NCBI RefSeq assembly: GCF_016107555.1
Contig: NZ_JABASU010000007.1
Coordinates: 1-64,000, forward strand
Direction: 5' to 3'
From: Psychrobacter celer
GTDB lineage: Bacteria; Pseudomonadota; Gammaproteobacteria; Pseudomonadales; Moraxellaceae
DNA: 64,000 bases
The notes under the pieces were generated by a model. The model searched no databases and was not told where the DNA came from. It worked only from the letters and a program-made list of their open reading frames with translations. Positions 1-8,924 of this stretch are shown here, in pieces. Both the position numbers and the translations under genes were made by a program. Every line of letters begins with the position of its first letter. Position 1 is the first letter of the stretch.

Positions 1-160
1 TTTGTTTATACCAACTTAGTTTACTCTTTCTCATAGTGCTATCCTAAATAATTTTGCTTATCTAGGACAGCCCCAAATCTTATTTTAATAGCAATGTGCC
101 GTCCTGCAAGCGCATCAACGATAAACCATAAGAAGGCATAAGGCGGCCCAACACGACAAT

Positions 161-910
161 TTATGCTAGGCGCTCTAAGATGGCTTTGTCAAACCAAGGC
201 AGATCGGTTTTATCCGCTTCTAGTCGGGCGATAACCTCTAGAGCGTGAGGCGCTGGCAATAGCTGATACTCAGCGCTGGCGGCGATGGGTAGTATCCGCA
301 CGTTTGCTGCCGCTTGTGAGTCAGCATCCTCTAAAACAGAGACAAGCGTTTGTTTGTCGTTTTTGTAGAGCACATCGACGCGACCAAAAAACTGCCAGTC
401 TTTTAAGGCGGTGCTCAGCGCATCCACCGCCTCTTTGGTATAGATTTGCTCGGTGTCTTTGCCCGTATTGGTCCAGTGCAGACGCACAGCTAACTGCAGC
501 GTCTCGCTAAACACCACCAGTGAGCCGATGACCTTGATATGCCAAGGACTGCTGATGAGCGCGGCCTCAATCCCGATGAGCTGCGCGGCCTCACTGGCAT
601 TCATCGGCCTATTAAACTGAGCCAGTAGGGCAGGTGTGAGCGGGTTGGCTTGCTTGATGGCATCGTCTAAGCTGTCGTAATGATATAAAAAAGGCAGCGG
701 CAACTCCTGCGTCACTGTTTTTTTGCTGACTTTACAGTTGTGTATTTGCCAATGAATGCTGCTATCGGTCAGCACCTCGGCCAAAATCACGCTATTAGGC
801 GGCAGGCTCTGCGCTGGATGCTCAGTACGCGTTTCTGCAGCAGATCTGGCAGCTAAATGGTCGTTTAGGTTGTCGTTTGATAAAGGCGTCGGCAAGGTAG
901 GCGAATCCAT
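161..910 (-). CDS. Hypothetical protein, 249 aa
   Basis: An open reading frame of 249 codons running leftward, divergent from the HIT gene. I do not recognise the family. The first 35 or so residues are polar and probably disordered (rich in S, T, P, N). The rest looks like a soluble mixed alpha/beta protein. There is no signal peptide, no membrane segment, and no cysteine-rich or nucleotide-binding motif. The start ATG at 908-910 is the only reasonable one upstream of the folded part. It is probably a real gene because of its length and its codon use, which resembles its neighbours, but no function can be assigned. The 160 bases to its left hold nothing I can identify. Confidence 0.7.
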   Translation of the reverse strand: MDSPTLPTPLSNDNLNDHLAARSAAETRTEHPAQSLPPNSVILAEVLTDSSIHWQIHNCKVSKKTVTQELPLPFLYHYDSLDDAIKQANPLTPALLAQFNRPMNASEAAQLIGIEAALISSPWHIKVIGSLVVFSETLQLAVRLHWTNTGKDTEQIYTKEAVDALSTALKDWQFFGRVDVLYKNDKQTLVSVLEDADSQAAANVRILPIAASAEYQLLPAPHALEVIARLEADKTDLPWFDKAILERLA

Positions 911-1133
911 AAATATAGCATCATTAAAGTAGAGGGTTAATATAACATTTAAAGTCTATGAGTCGCCAATAAATTGCTGAGCGAGTCGGCGCATATCGGT
1001 ATGGAGGCTTTGATTGACAAGTCAGCAAGCGGCTTGTACTCAGGCGATATTTCGTCCACTATATAACACTTGTTGTGAGCAAAGCTTCCGAGTCATTCAC
1101 TCACCACACTGGCCAATGAATAAAGGAATAACA

Positions 1134-1571
1134 ATGAATCAAAACAATCACGTTCAATATGACGACAATAACATCTTTGCAAAAATGCTAAAGGGCGAGA
1201 TTCCATATCATAAGGTTTATGAAGACGATAAGACCCTTGCCTTTATGGATATCATGCCACAAGCAAAAGGCCACGTACTGGTCATTCCCAAACAAAAAGC
1301 AATCGACTTGGCTGATCTGGAGCCTGAATATGCGGCAGCGGTACTGATGACCGCCAAAAAAGTCATGCAAGCGCAGCGCCAAGTGTTTGAGCGCGAAGGT
1401 ATCATCCAAATGCAGCTAAATGGCTCGCAAGCTGGGCAGACGGTGTTTCATTATCATGTCCATCTGATTCCATCAAGTATTCATGAGCTAGGCCGTCATG
1501 CCGTCACCCAAGCAGATCAAGGCGAGCTGGCAGATCTGGCGCAACAGCTTGCCGCAGTTATTGCAGGATAA
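1134..1571 (+). CDS. HIT family hydrolase (HINT-like)
   Basis: A 145-residue histidine-triad protein, probably a purine nucleoside phosphoramidase/AMP-lysyl hydrolase of the Hint branch, acting in the cytosol. The N-terminal part reads NIFAKMLKGEIPYHKVYEDD, the usual Hint opening. The catalytic triad HYHVHLIP lies near residue 110, preceded by the GSQAGQTVFH segment typical of the family. The frame is open further upstream (to 1014), but the ATG at 1134 has AAAGGA seven bases before it and gives the normal Hint length, so the longer start is not used here. It stands alone, divergent from the 249-aa hypothetical gene, and is followed by a clear terminator. Confidence 0.93.
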   Translation: MNQNNHVQYDDNNIFAKMLKGEIPYHKVYEDDKTLAFMDIMPQAKGHVLVIPKQKAIDLADLEPEYAAAVLMTAKKVMQAQRQVFEREGIIQMQLNGSQAGQTVFHYHVHLIPSSIHELGRHAVTQADQGELADLAQQLAAVIAG

Positions 1572-1609
1572 TATTGTCATTGTAGACAAACAGATATATT
1601 TTATATATT

Positions 1610-1636
1610 AAAGGCGGCTAACAAGCTGCCTTTTTT
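1610..1636 (+). terminator. Rho-independent terminator of the HIT gene
   Basis: Arms AAGGCGGCT (1611-1619) and AGCTGCCTT (1624-1632) form a hairpin followed directly by a T run to 1636. It lies 40 bases past the HIT stop codon. The rest of the gap to 1911 is AT-rich and holds no gene. Confidence 0.8.
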
Positions 1637-1911
1637 GCTTGGTAATAGTCATGTAACAATCGTTAAAGTAGTGTTACAAGGACAGAGATTGTCTGGGGTT
1701 TTTCAAAAGAGTGTGATAAATATCATAATGGCTGACTGTTGGTTAAGCAGTTTCGTCTTTAGAACCCATACATCAAACCAGTGCCTATAAGCAGACAATG
1801 TCAGAAGTCAAAAATGTAGTATCAAACATTTATCAGACAGACATTTTATGCAAAAAATATTTTAACAAGCACGGTTGATCGGTTTTGTCACTTTTTGAGG
1901 ATATCACTTCT

Positions 1912-3957
1912 ATGAGTAAATTACCTCGCTCCACTATTTTGTTGCCAGTTTTTGTCCCAGCGGCGGCCATCATGCTGCTATTGGTGATTGGCACTGCTAT
2001 CAATCCAGAGGCGGCCGGTGAGCTGTTTAGTACCGTTCTGGCATTTACCACTGAGACGTTCGGCTGGTTTTATATGCTGGCAGTTGCCATATTTTTGATG
2101 TTTGTCATCGTGTTGGCGTTTTCGCCTTATGGCAGCATCAAGTTAGGCCCTGACCATGCAGAGGCTGAATATCAGTTCCTCGAATGGTTTGCTATGCTGT
2201 TTTCGGCAGGTTACGGCATTGCCTTGCTCTTTTATGGTGTCGCCGAGCCGGTCTTACATTTTGCCAGTCCACCACTCTCAGAGCCTCAGACGATTGAGGC
2301 GGCCAAGGAGGCGATGCAGATTGCCTATTTTCATTGGGGGTTTCATATTTGGGCGATATACGGCGTCGTGGGGCTGTCATTGGCGTATTTTTCCTTTCGG
2401 CACGGTTTACCGCTGTCGGTGCGCTCAACCCTCTATCCCTTAATCGGTGACAAAATCCATGGGCCTATCGGACATACGGTGGATGTGTTTGCGATTTTGG
2501 GTACCATGTTTGGTATCGCCACCAGTTTGGGTCTGTCTGTGGCTCAGATTAATGCAGGCTTGAATTACTTATTACCCGATATGATTCCAGTGAGCACCAC
2601 CGTACAAGTCATCATCATTGCGCTGGTGACCACCGCAGCACTGGTGTCTGTACTGGCTGGGATGGATAAGGGTGTCAAACGCCTGTCTATCTTAAACATG
2701 GTGCTGGCCACGGCTTTGATGCTGTTTGTGTTTGTGGTTGGGCCGTCGATATTTATCCTAAATGCCTTTATGGAAAATACAGGCAGTTATTTGGGCAATA
2801 TCGTTGAGCGCACCTTTAGCCTACAAGCCTATCAGTCGAGCGATTGGATCGGTAGCTGGACGCTATTTATCTTTGCATGGACGATCGCGTGGGCGCCTTT
2901 TGTCGGACTATTTATCGCCAAAATCAGTCGCGGCCGTACCATTCGTGAGTTTGTATTGGGCGTGATGCTTGTGCCAACGCTGTTTACCTTCTTTTGGTTT
3001 TCGGTATTTGGGGATACCGCGCTGCATATGATTATGGTCGATGGTTATGAGGCGCTGATCGGCGAGGTACAAAACAACCAAGCCATTGCTTTGTTTAAGT
3101 TGCTAGAAAACTTACCTTTTACTCAAATTGTCTCGTCATTGACCGTCCTACTGATTATTACTTTTTTTGTGACGTCATCGGACTCAGGATCATTGGTCAT
3201 CGACTCGCTCGCCGCCGGCGGTCGTAGTGATACGCCGTGGTGGCAGCGCTCATTTTGGGTAGTTACAGAAGGTGCTGTAGCGGCGGTGCTGCTGATCGCA
3301 GGTGGCCTAAGCGCTCTGCAGACAGCGGCTATCGTCAGTGCCTTGCCTTTTGCAGTGATTATCTTAATTTCGACATTTGGTATGTGGCGTGCGCTACGTA
3401 TCGAGGGGCATCGTAATCAAAGTCTGGCTACTGACAACCATCTACCACCGCATCTGCTCAAATTAGACGCATGGCGTGATCGTATTGATTATATTACCAA
3501 TCAGCCAACGCGCGAAAAGGTGCTCGGCTATATCAAGGGCACGGTGATGTCATCGATGCAGGAGGTTGCAGAAAAATTTGCCGAGACAGGCTGGTTGCCT
3601 GAGGTTAACTATGATGAGGTAAACAATCGAGCGGTACTAGAGCTAAGACGCGGTGATAATGTCGAGTTTTGGTACGAAGTACGCCTATCAGAGCATGAAG
3701 TTCCTGACTATTATACTGAAGATATGGCGGGTAACCTGCCCCAAGAGCACCATCACCGTGCTGAGGTTTATTTGCGCCGCGGTGGCCAAACCTATGACTT
3801 ATATGGTTATCAGCCAGAGTCGGTAATCAACGATATCATCGATCAGTTTGAAAAATATCTGTATTTCGTCAATGTCTCGCCCGATATTTTGCCTTGGCGT
3901 ATGCAGGAACACGATGATGATATTACCCTAGAGCAGGGCAGTGTGTTTGATAAGTAA
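1912..3957 (+). CDS. BCCT family betaine/choline/carnitine transporter
   Basis: A secondary transporter of the betaine-carnitine-choline family, importing a quaternary ammonium osmolyte by ion coupling through the inner membrane. It has about twelve hydrophobic segments in residues 10-500 and a hydrophilic C-terminal cytoplasmic domain of about 160 residues, a layout like E. coli BetT (677 aa) rather than the shorter carriers. The family core is visible as SWTLFIFAWTIAWAPFVG near residues 315-333, followed by SRGRTIREF. At the aromatic box the usual W-W pair reads W-T. I chose the ATG at 1912 because GAGG lies eleven bases upstream; a TTG at 1885 in frame is an alternative. Substrate cannot be decided by eye. 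An ABC importer for similar compounds lies at 11.3 kb. Confidence 0.93.
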   Translation: MSKLPRSTILLPVFVPAAAIMLLLVIGTAINPEAAGELFSTVLAFTTETFGWFYMLAVAIFLMFVIVLAFSPYGSIKLGPDHAEAEYQFLEWFAMLFSAGYGIALLFYGVAEPVLHFASPPLSEPQTIEAAKEAMQIAYFHWGFHIWAIYGVVGLSLAYFSFRHGLPLSVRSTLYPLIGDKIHGPIGHTVDVFAILGTMFGIATSLGLSVAQINAGLNYLLPDMIPVSTTVQVIIIALVTTAALVSVLAGMDKGVKRLSILNMVLATALMLFVFVVGPSIFILNAFMENTGSYLGNIVERTFSLQAYQSSDWIGSWTLFIFAWTIAWAPFVGLFIAKISRGRTIREFVLGVMLVPTLFTFFWFSVFGDTALHMIMVDGYEALIGEVQNNQAIALFKLLENLPFTQIVSSLTVLLIITFFVTSSDSGSLVIDSLAAGGRSDTPWWQRSFWVVTEGAVAAVLLIAGGLSALQTAAIVSALPFAVIILISTFGMWRALRIEGHRNQSLATDNHLPPHLLKLDAWRDRIDYITNQPTREKVLGYIKGTVMSSMQEVAEKFAETGWLPEVNYDEVNNRAVLELRRGDNVEFWYEVRLSEHEVPDYYTEDMAGNLPQEHHHRAEVYLRRGGQTYDLYGYQPESVINDIIDQFEKYLYFVNVSPDILPWRMQEHDDDITLEQGSVFDK

Positions 3958-4051
3958 GCGAGCGCATTGCTTATTTGGAAGTCGTATTGGAAGTCATAAC
4001 GGCAAAGGATTGACTTGAATGGCTTGCAATATGCGTACGAACCCTTAGAAT

Positions 4052-4087
4052 AACGGCTTGTTTTCTATGCAAATCAAGCCGTTTTTT
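4052..4087 (+). terminator. Terminator hairpin abutting the dusB start
   Basis: Perfect 9-base arms AACGGCTTG (4052-4060) and CAAGCCGTT (4075-4083) are followed by TTTT up to 4087. The ATG at 4088 comes next without a gap. It ends the BCCT transcript and may also act on any read-through into dusB. Confidence 0.78.
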
Positions 4088-5134
4088 ATGTCTATAAATA
4101 CTTCTGCGAATCCTGTGATGGCTGATTCTTCAGTACCAGTTGCCGCTCAGCATCCCTTATTACAGCCGCTTGATATCGGTGGTCTGAGTATCGAAAACCG
4201 TCTGATGGTCGCGCCCATGGCCGGCGTGACGGATAACCCTTTTCGTAGACTGTGCAAATCTTTTGGCGCAGGGCATGCAGTCAGTGAAATGATCATCGCC
4301 GATACCGCGCTTTATGCCAGCAAAAAGTCTTTGTACCGTGCCAATTTTGATAATGAAATTGCGCCCATCTCGGCACAAATAGCAGGGGCTGAGCCTGATA
4401 AATTGGCTGAAGCGGCGCGTTATCAGATTGACAATGGCGCGCAGATTATTGATATCAATATGGGCTGTCCTGCCAAAAAAGTCTGCCGTAAGCTGGCAGG
4501 CTCAGCTTTGCTGCAAGACGAAGATTTGGTGGCGCGTCTGCTCGATGCGGCAGTAGGTGCAGTCGATGCTCCCGTCACCCTAAAGACGCGACTGGGTTAT
4601 GAAAATGGCCGCGAAAATATCTTGCGAGTGGCGCGCCGTGCTGAGCAAGCTGGTATCGCAGCGATTGCGATTCATGGGCGGACGCGTGAGGACATGTATA
4701 CAGGTACGGCGCGTTATGAGCTGATACGCGAAGTCAAAGACAGTATCGGTATCCCTGTCATTGCCAATGGCGATATCGATAGCCCTGAAAAAGCCCAATA
4801 TGTCTACGAGATGACAGGCTGCGATGCCGTGATGATAGGGCGCGCCGCTCAAGGTCAGCCGTGGCTGTTTCGTGATATCGGTCATTTTTTGCAGACAGGT
4901 GAGCGGCTACCAGCACCAAGTATTCGCGAGATTAAAGAGATTGTGCTCGCGCATCTACAAGAGCTGTATGATTTTTATGGCGAATACTCAGGCTGCCGTA
5001 TTGCGCGTAAGCATATTGCGTGGTACACCACGGGCATCCCAAATTCCAATGCCTTTCGCCAAGCGATGTATGGCGAAGAGAGTACCGCAGGACAGTTTCG
5101 TGTGGTCGAGGATTTTCTGTGTACGCATCAGTAG
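4088..5134 (+). CDS. dusB: tRNA-dihydrouridine synthase B
   Basis: An FMN-dependent enzyme reducing specific uridines in the D-loop of tRNA. The TIM-barrel opens with NRLMVAPMAGVTDNPFRRLC, contains the signature INMGCPAKKVCRKLAGSALL with the catalytic Cys about residue 127 (numbered from 4088), and ends with RIARKHIAWY, matching E. coli DusB closely. Length is 348 residues from 4088 against 321 in E. coli; the extra residues are an N-terminal tail. The start is uncertain: TTG 4058 lies inside a terminator hairpin, ATG 4088 follows its T run with no Shine-Dalgarno sequence, and ATG 4118 is also possible. The usual partner fis is not next to it; an SDR gene follows. Confidence 0.93.
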   Translation: MSINTSANPVMADSSVPVAAQHPLLQPLDIGGLSIENRLMVAPMAGVTDNPFRRLCKSFGAGHAVSEMIIADTALYASKKSLYRANFDNEIAPISAQIAGAEPDKLAEAARYQIDNGAQIIDINMGCPAKKVCRKLAGSALLQDEDLVARLLDAAVGAVDAPVTLKTRLGYENGRENILRVARRAEQAGIAAIAIHGRTREDMYTGTARYELIREVKDSIGIPVIANGDIDSPEKAQYVYEMTGCDAVMIGRAAQGQPWLFRDIGHFLQTGERLPAPSIREIKEIVLAHLQELYDFYGEYSGCRIARKHIAWYTTGIPNSNAFRQAMYGEESTAGQFRVVEDFLCTHQ

Positions 5135-5251
5135 TCACTAGGGCGGGTAAATAATCATCAATCGCGATGTTTGTACTGACGATTTATTCACCTCAGGCCA
5201 TATTTTTTGCTATTCTACAAAAGAACATAAAACAAACAAAAAGGACTTTTT

Positions 5252-6139
5252 ATGGCCAACCCCTCAAAAAAAGCAATCGCCAAAGCGGTTAAAGGTAAGC
5301 ATATCATAATCACGGGTGCCTCAAGTGGTATCGGCGAGCGTACTGCTTTTTTGCTCAGTGAGTGCGGCGCTCATGTGATTTTGTTGGCACGTACCAAAGA
5401 CAAGCTAAAAATTGTCGCGGACAATATCGAAACACTCGGTGGCAGGGCCAGTTATTATCCATGTGATTTGACCGATATGGATGATATCGAAGACGTCAGT
5501 AAACGGATTCTTGCTGATTTTGGTCATGTCGATGTGTTGGTCAATAATGCGGGGCGCTCGATTCGCCGTTCAGTGCATGAATCAGTCAACCGTTTTCATG
5601 ACTTTGAGCGCACGATGGATGTCAATTACTTTGGTGCGGTAAAGATTATTTTGGGACTACTTCCGACGATGATTGGCAGAAAGAAGGGGCAAATTGTCAA
5701 TATCTCCTCCATTGGCGTACTGGCAAACAGTCCGCGTTTTGCCGCTTATGTCGCCTCAAAGTCAGCGCTTGATGCGTTTAGTCGCTGTCTGGCAGCAGAG
5801 GTCAAAGGCGATAATATCAAAGTCACCAACATTTTTATGCCGCTGGTGCGCACGCCGATGATTGCCCCGACCAAGCTGTATCGTTATATGCCAGCATTGA
5901 TGCCTGATGAGGCGGCGATGATGATCGCCAAAGCGATCGTCCATAAACCAAACAGTATCGCCAGCAACATGGGTAGATTTGCGTCTGCAAGCTACTCGTT
6001 GGTACCTGCATTTAACGTGGGGGTACAGTCTATTGGTTATCGTATCTTCCCAAGCTCGACGGCTGCCCAGACGACCGATAGTAAGCCAAATCTAGCGCAG
6101 CGTATTTTTGCAAAAATACTGCCTGGTGAGCATCACTAG
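5252..6139 (+). CDS. SDR family NAD(P)-dependent oxidoreductase
   Basis: A classical short-chain dehydrogenase/reductase of 295 residues. It shows the cofactor glycine motif TGASSGIG (about residues 21-28), the structural NNAG, the catalytic Ser in NISSIG, and Tyr166/Lys170 in YVASK. The C-terminal extension of about 60 residues resembles membrane-peripheral SDRs fused to long-chain acyl reductases, but no reductase domain is present here. The start ATG has AAAAAGGAC just upstream. The substrate cannot be told from sequence; a lipid or fatty-alcohol/ketone substrate is a guess. It is transcribed with dusB but separated by 117 bases. Confidence 0.9.
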   Translation: MANPSKKAIAKAVKGKHIIITGASSGIGERTAFLLSECGAHVILLARTKDKLKIVADNIETLGGRASYYPCDLTDMDDIEDVSKRILADFGHVDVLVNNAGRSIRRSVHESVNRFHDFERTMDVNYFGAVKIILGLLPTMIGRKKGQIVNISSIGVLANSPRFAAYVASKSALDAFSRCLAAEVKGDNIKVTNIFMPLVRTPMIAPTKLYRYMPALMPDEAAMMIAKAIVHKPNSIASNMGRFASASYSLVPAFNVGVQSIGYRIFPSSTAAQTTDSKPNLAQRIFAKILPGEHH

Positions 6140-6147
6140 TATAAGCG

Positions 6148-6181
6148 CTCAGTAGGGAGTACAGAGAGGCTCCCTACTGAG
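6148..6181. terminator. Strong hairpin between convergent genes
   Basis: Perfect 12-base arms CTCAGTAGGGAG (6148-6159) and CTCCCTACTGAG (6170-6181) sit between the SDR stop and the end of the leftward lipoprotein gene. No T run follows on either strand, so it is either an unusual terminator or a transcript-end stabiliser. Confidence 0.5.
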
Positions 6182-6194
6182 GCTTGATCCTTAC

Positions 6195-6530
6195 TTATTG
6201 CACCCCATCTGCGGATGCCTTATCTAAGTTGGGGTTGTTTTCATTGACCGTCACCGTATCATCAGCTTTTTGGTCATTTTCTACACTGCCACTGCTAGAA
6301 TAGTAGGCTGTACCTCCCGCACCTTCCTCATCTTCTGTAGAGTTAGGAGTAGGAGCTTGGTCTTTCTCTTCGCTCGCTGTTTGCACAGGCGTTATTTCGC
6401 TAGATTCTATATTATTGTTATCGTCTGGCTTTTGGGTCTCATTGCTGCAAGCACCAAGACCCAAGAGGCTCACCCAACATACTATCCATAATTTATTTTT
6501 AAGCGATTTTGCCGCTATAGATGTTTTCAT
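6195..6530 (-). CDS. Small predicted lipoprotein, unknown function
   Basis: A 111-residue protein with a basic N-terminus, a hydrophobic stretch and a lipobox LGAC with the acylated Cys at residue 28. The mature part is very hydrophilic, rich in D, E, N, S and T, with no predicted fold, like a disordered surface or periplasmic lipoprotein. There is no aspartate at position +2 (it is Ser), so by the standard sorting rule it would go to the outer membrane. Function unknown. It runs convergent to the SDR gene, and a truncated repeat copy lies just upstream. Confidence 0.7.
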   Translation of the reverse strand: MKTSIAAKSLKNKLWIVCWVSLLGLGACSNETQKPDDNNNIESSEITPVQTASEEKDQAPTPNSTEDEEGAGGTAYYSSSGSVENDQKADDTVTVNENNPNLDKASADGVQ

Positions 6531-6562
6531 TTTAATATCCTTATTGCCGTTAAGATCAAACC

Positions 6563-6626
6563 TTGCGTAAAATTCATACCAGTAGCGCGTTTAAATCCAT
6601 AATAGTTTTACATTCAGCTAACTATA
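6563..6626 (-). repeat. Half copy of the 137-bp palindromic repeat
   Basis: Sixty-four bases in reverse orientation match the left half of the repeats at 32684 and 58474. The shared segment covers the end TATAGTTAGCTGAATG (read on the minus strand) and the inner CGCGCTACTGG block. The other half is missing. It fills most of the gap between two leftward genes. Confidence 0.8.
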
Positions 6627-6643
6627 AAACCCGCCATGTCGCT

Positions 6644-7117
6644 CTAACCAAACACTCGCCATAATATCCAAAACAATCCCGCCATAATCACCATAATCAG
6701 CAATAAACGTTTTGTCCAATATGGCATTAAGGGTTTTTTGTATCCCAAGTTATTTAGCTGGCTATCAACCCCTTGTTGTAGGTCTTTAAAACCTTGAGTC
6801 TGCTTGGTGGTTTTGACGCGTGTTTTGATCAGTTTGCCAGATTCTAGCTCTTCTTTTGTTTCTTGCTCTCGATCAAAGCTAATGGCGTGATTAGAGATGC
6901 CTTGTTTGTTTGCGATGGTATTGAGTTTTTGTTGCTGCTTTACTTTTAACGCGGTTTCATAAGCGTCTATTCGCACCTTGGCTTCATCCATACTGATATT
7001 TTCATCTTGCGCCAATGTTTTGATGGCCATGACGAGGTTGTTTTTTTCAACCATCATGATCACATCTTTTGGCAGTTTTGGATTGACTGGCTTTGAGCTT
7101 GGGTCGGGGTTAAACAT
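6644..7117 (-). CDS. Hypothetical tail-anchored membrane protein
   Basis: A 157-residue protein of unknown family. Residues 1-125 are charged and mostly helical, rich in K, Q and E. The C-terminus (about residues 134-155, LLLIMVIMAGLFWILW) is one hydrophobic segment ending three residues before the stop, so it looks tail-anchored in the inner membrane with its bulk in the cytoplasm. The segment around residues 25-60 (VMAIKTLAQDENISMDEAK) resembles helix pairs seen in ribosome-associated or DNA-binding domains, but this is weak. The gene lies between the lipoprotein gene and ppa, all leftward. Confidence 0.72.
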   Translation of the reverse strand: MFNPDPSSKPVNPKLPKDVIMMVEKNNLVMAIKTLAQDENISMDEAKVRIDAYETALKVKQQQKLNTIANKQGISNHAISFDREQETKEELESGKLIKTRVKTTKQTQGFKDLQQGVDSQLNNLGYKKPLMPYWTKRLLLIMVIMAGLFWILWRVFG

Positions 7118-7224
7118 GGTGTTCCTTATTGTCGATGAGCATATATCATATGAGCACGGGTTATTATAACCATTTTAACCAAGCATCATTCAAGCGGTGA
7201 GCGATATTTGGGCAGTGGAGAAAC

Positions 7225-7260
7225 AAAAAAATACCGCCATCATTGTTATGATAGCGGTAT
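7225..7260 (-). terminator. Rho-independent terminator of ppa
   Basis: Arms ATACCGCCATCA (7231-7242) and TGATAGCGGTAT (7249-7260) pair at 11 of 12 positions. Read leftward the hairpin is followed by a run of T (AAAAAA at 7226-7231 on the plus strand). It sits 35 bases past the ppa stop. Confidence 0.85.
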
Positions 7261-7294
7261 ATTGCAGCGAGATTATCTGGGTATCAGTAATGGC

Positions 7295-7825
7295 TTATAG
7301 GTCTTTCCAGCGCTGGATAGACTCTTTGATGACTTCTTTGGCCTCAGCCACGTCGCCCCATGATTCAACCACAGTGGTGCCCGCTTTTTTCAGGTCTTTA
7401 TAGTGGCTGAAGTGGAACTGTAGCTGGTTGATCAGCTGTTTAGGTAGGTCTTCTAAGCTGTTGTATGCATTGCCGGTATCACGGTCATCCGCTGGTACGA
7501 CGACGATTTTGTCATCGACTTCGCCATCATCCACAAACTTCATCACACCGATGACTTTGGCTTTTAAGAAAACACCAGTCGGCAGTGGCTGCTCTGTGAT
7601 GATCAGCGCATCCAACTCGTCGCCATCTTCGTCTAGCGTTTGCGGGATAAAGCCGTAGTTACAAGGCTTGGCAAAGATTTGTGGATCGATACGATCCAGC
7701 TCAAACACGGCCAATTCGCGGTTCCATTCAATTTTATGGCTGCTACCGGTAGGGATTTCTACTACCACGTTGATGATGCCGCCGTCTACGTCGCCTGCGT
7801 CCAAAATTTTATTAAAATCTGCCAT
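7295..7825 (-). CDS. ppa: Inorganic pyrophosphatase
   Basis: A family I soluble pyrophosphatase that hydrolyses PPi to two phosphates with Mg2+, pulling biosynthetic reactions forward. The 176-residue length equals that of E. coli Ppa. Visible family features are the substrate-binding segment SSHKIEWNRE, the PCNYGFIPQT block, the metal-binding DEDGDELDALI (family form D-G-D-x-x-D), and VVPADDRD followed by HFSHYKDLK. The start is the only ATG consistent with the family N-terminus. It follows lipB in the same direction but is separated from it by a terminator-like hairpin, so it is probably its own transcript. Confidence 0.97.
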   Translation of the reverse strand: MADFNKILDAGDVDGGIINVVVEIPTGSSHKIEWNRELAVFELDRIDPQIFAKPCNYGFIPQTLDEDGDELDALIITEQPLPTGVFLKAKVIGVMKFVDDGEVDDKIVVVPADDRDTGNAYNSLEDLPKQLINQLQFHFSHYKDLKKAGTTVVESWGDVAEAKEVIKESIQRWKDL

Positions 7826-7867
7826 AAAATACTCCGATTTGCTTTTGTTTTAAATGTCTAAATACAA

Positions 7868-7891
7868 TAAGAAAAGCTCAAAGGTTGAGCT
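7868..7891 (-). terminator. Terminator-like hairpin after lipB
   Basis: Perfect arms AGCTCAA (7875-7881) and TTGAGCT (7885-7891) with a 3-base loop; read leftward it is followed by TTTTCTTATT. A second perfect hairpin, AGCTGTCA/TGACAGCT (7893-7916), lies directly next to it on the lipB side. Confidence 0.5.
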
Positions 7892-8022
7892 GAGCTGTCA
7901 TATAGGTGTGACAGCTGTCTGTACCGCCAGCGATTATAGCAAGTTTGCGACAATTTTTCTCAAAATATTTAAGTCTAAGTATGCAAGATATTATGCAAAA
8001 AAAGACTCAAAGGTCACAAGCT

Positions 8023-8880
8023 TTAGTGACTTGGTTTGGGAGCCAACGGGCGCAGTGCTATCTGTCCTGCATGGCGCTGAGCGATATTGTCGATGAGTTT
8101 TTGTGTGACGTTCTCATAGCTCAAGGGTTCGCGGACTTGCCCTGCGCTTTGTGTCTTTGGGGAGGATGCCATGTTGATAAAATCAGCCAGCCTAAGCATT
8201 TGCATGCCAGCATAGCCACATGGGTTGATGGCATTAAACGCGGATAAATCACAAGTTAAATTAATAGCGATACCGTGGTAACTAAAACCATGCTTAATCT
8301 TAAAGCCTAATGACGCCATTTTACCTAACATGATGGATGATGGGTGGATGTCAGTCGATACAATGCCTTTATCGGCTGGGCTGTCGTCATACTCTGTGCT
8401 GGTATCGGCATAGAGATAGACACCTGGCGCATCACGGCGCGCTTGGGCACGAATGCGCGTATCACCAGCTGTATGGTTTTGTAAGCAGTCATTGATCACA
8501 TCTTCGATGGCTTGCTCAGCGTGTGAGACTAAATTACGCACACTCCAGCCCAAGCTCTCTAAATCAAATAACCAATACAGCACCAATTGCCCATGACCAT
8601 GCCAAGTCACTTGACCACCGCGATCGGTTTTGATAATTGGGGTGTCTGTACGCTGCAAAATGTGCTCTTCTTTACCCGCTTGTCCTAAGGTATAGACATC
8701 ATTGTGATCGACAATCCACAGCTCATCTGGCGTGCGCTGCTGTTTGGTTTTTTTTAACTCAATACGTGTCAGCGTGCGCGCGAGCATCGCATCCAAGGTA
8801 GGGACATAATCGGCCGCGGACAAAGACTTACTGATCAGTGTATCACTCAGGGGTTGTATGGCGTTTTGCATGGCAGTCAC
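8023..8880 (-). CDS. lipB: Octanoyl-(acyl-carrier-protein)-protein N-octanoyltransferase
   Basis: Transfers octanoyl from ACP to lipoyl domains, the first step of lipoate synthesis, in the cytosol. The signature RGGQVTWHGHGQLV is present, the catalytic Lys lies in GKMASLGFKI, HGFSYHGIAINL follows, and the acyl-accepting Cys is residue 221 in NPCGYAG. The length of 285 exceeds the E. coli enzyme (213 aa); the extra residues are an N-terminal extension and an acidic insert (about residues 150-175, including DTSTEYDDSPADKG) before the catalytic Lys. lipA is not next to it. The stop is followed by tandem hairpins before ppa. Confidence 0.95.
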   Translation of the reverse strand: MTAMQNAIQPLSDTLISKSLSAADYVPTLDAMLARTLTRIELKKTKQQRTPDELWIVDHNDVYTLGQAGKEEHILQRTDTPIIKTDRGGQVTWHGHGQLVLYWLFDLESLGWSVRNLVSHAEQAIEDVINDCLQNHTAGDTRIRAQARRDAPGVYLYADTSTEYDDSPADKGIVSTDIHPSSIMLGKMASLGFKIKHGFSYHGIAINLTCDLSAFNAINPCGYAGMQMLRLADFINMASSPKTQSAGQVREPLSYENVTQKLIDNIAQRHAGQIALRPLAPKPSH

Positions 8881-8924
8881 AACGTATGGTAGATATATAG
8901 AATTGGCAAAAGATATGAAGGCAA

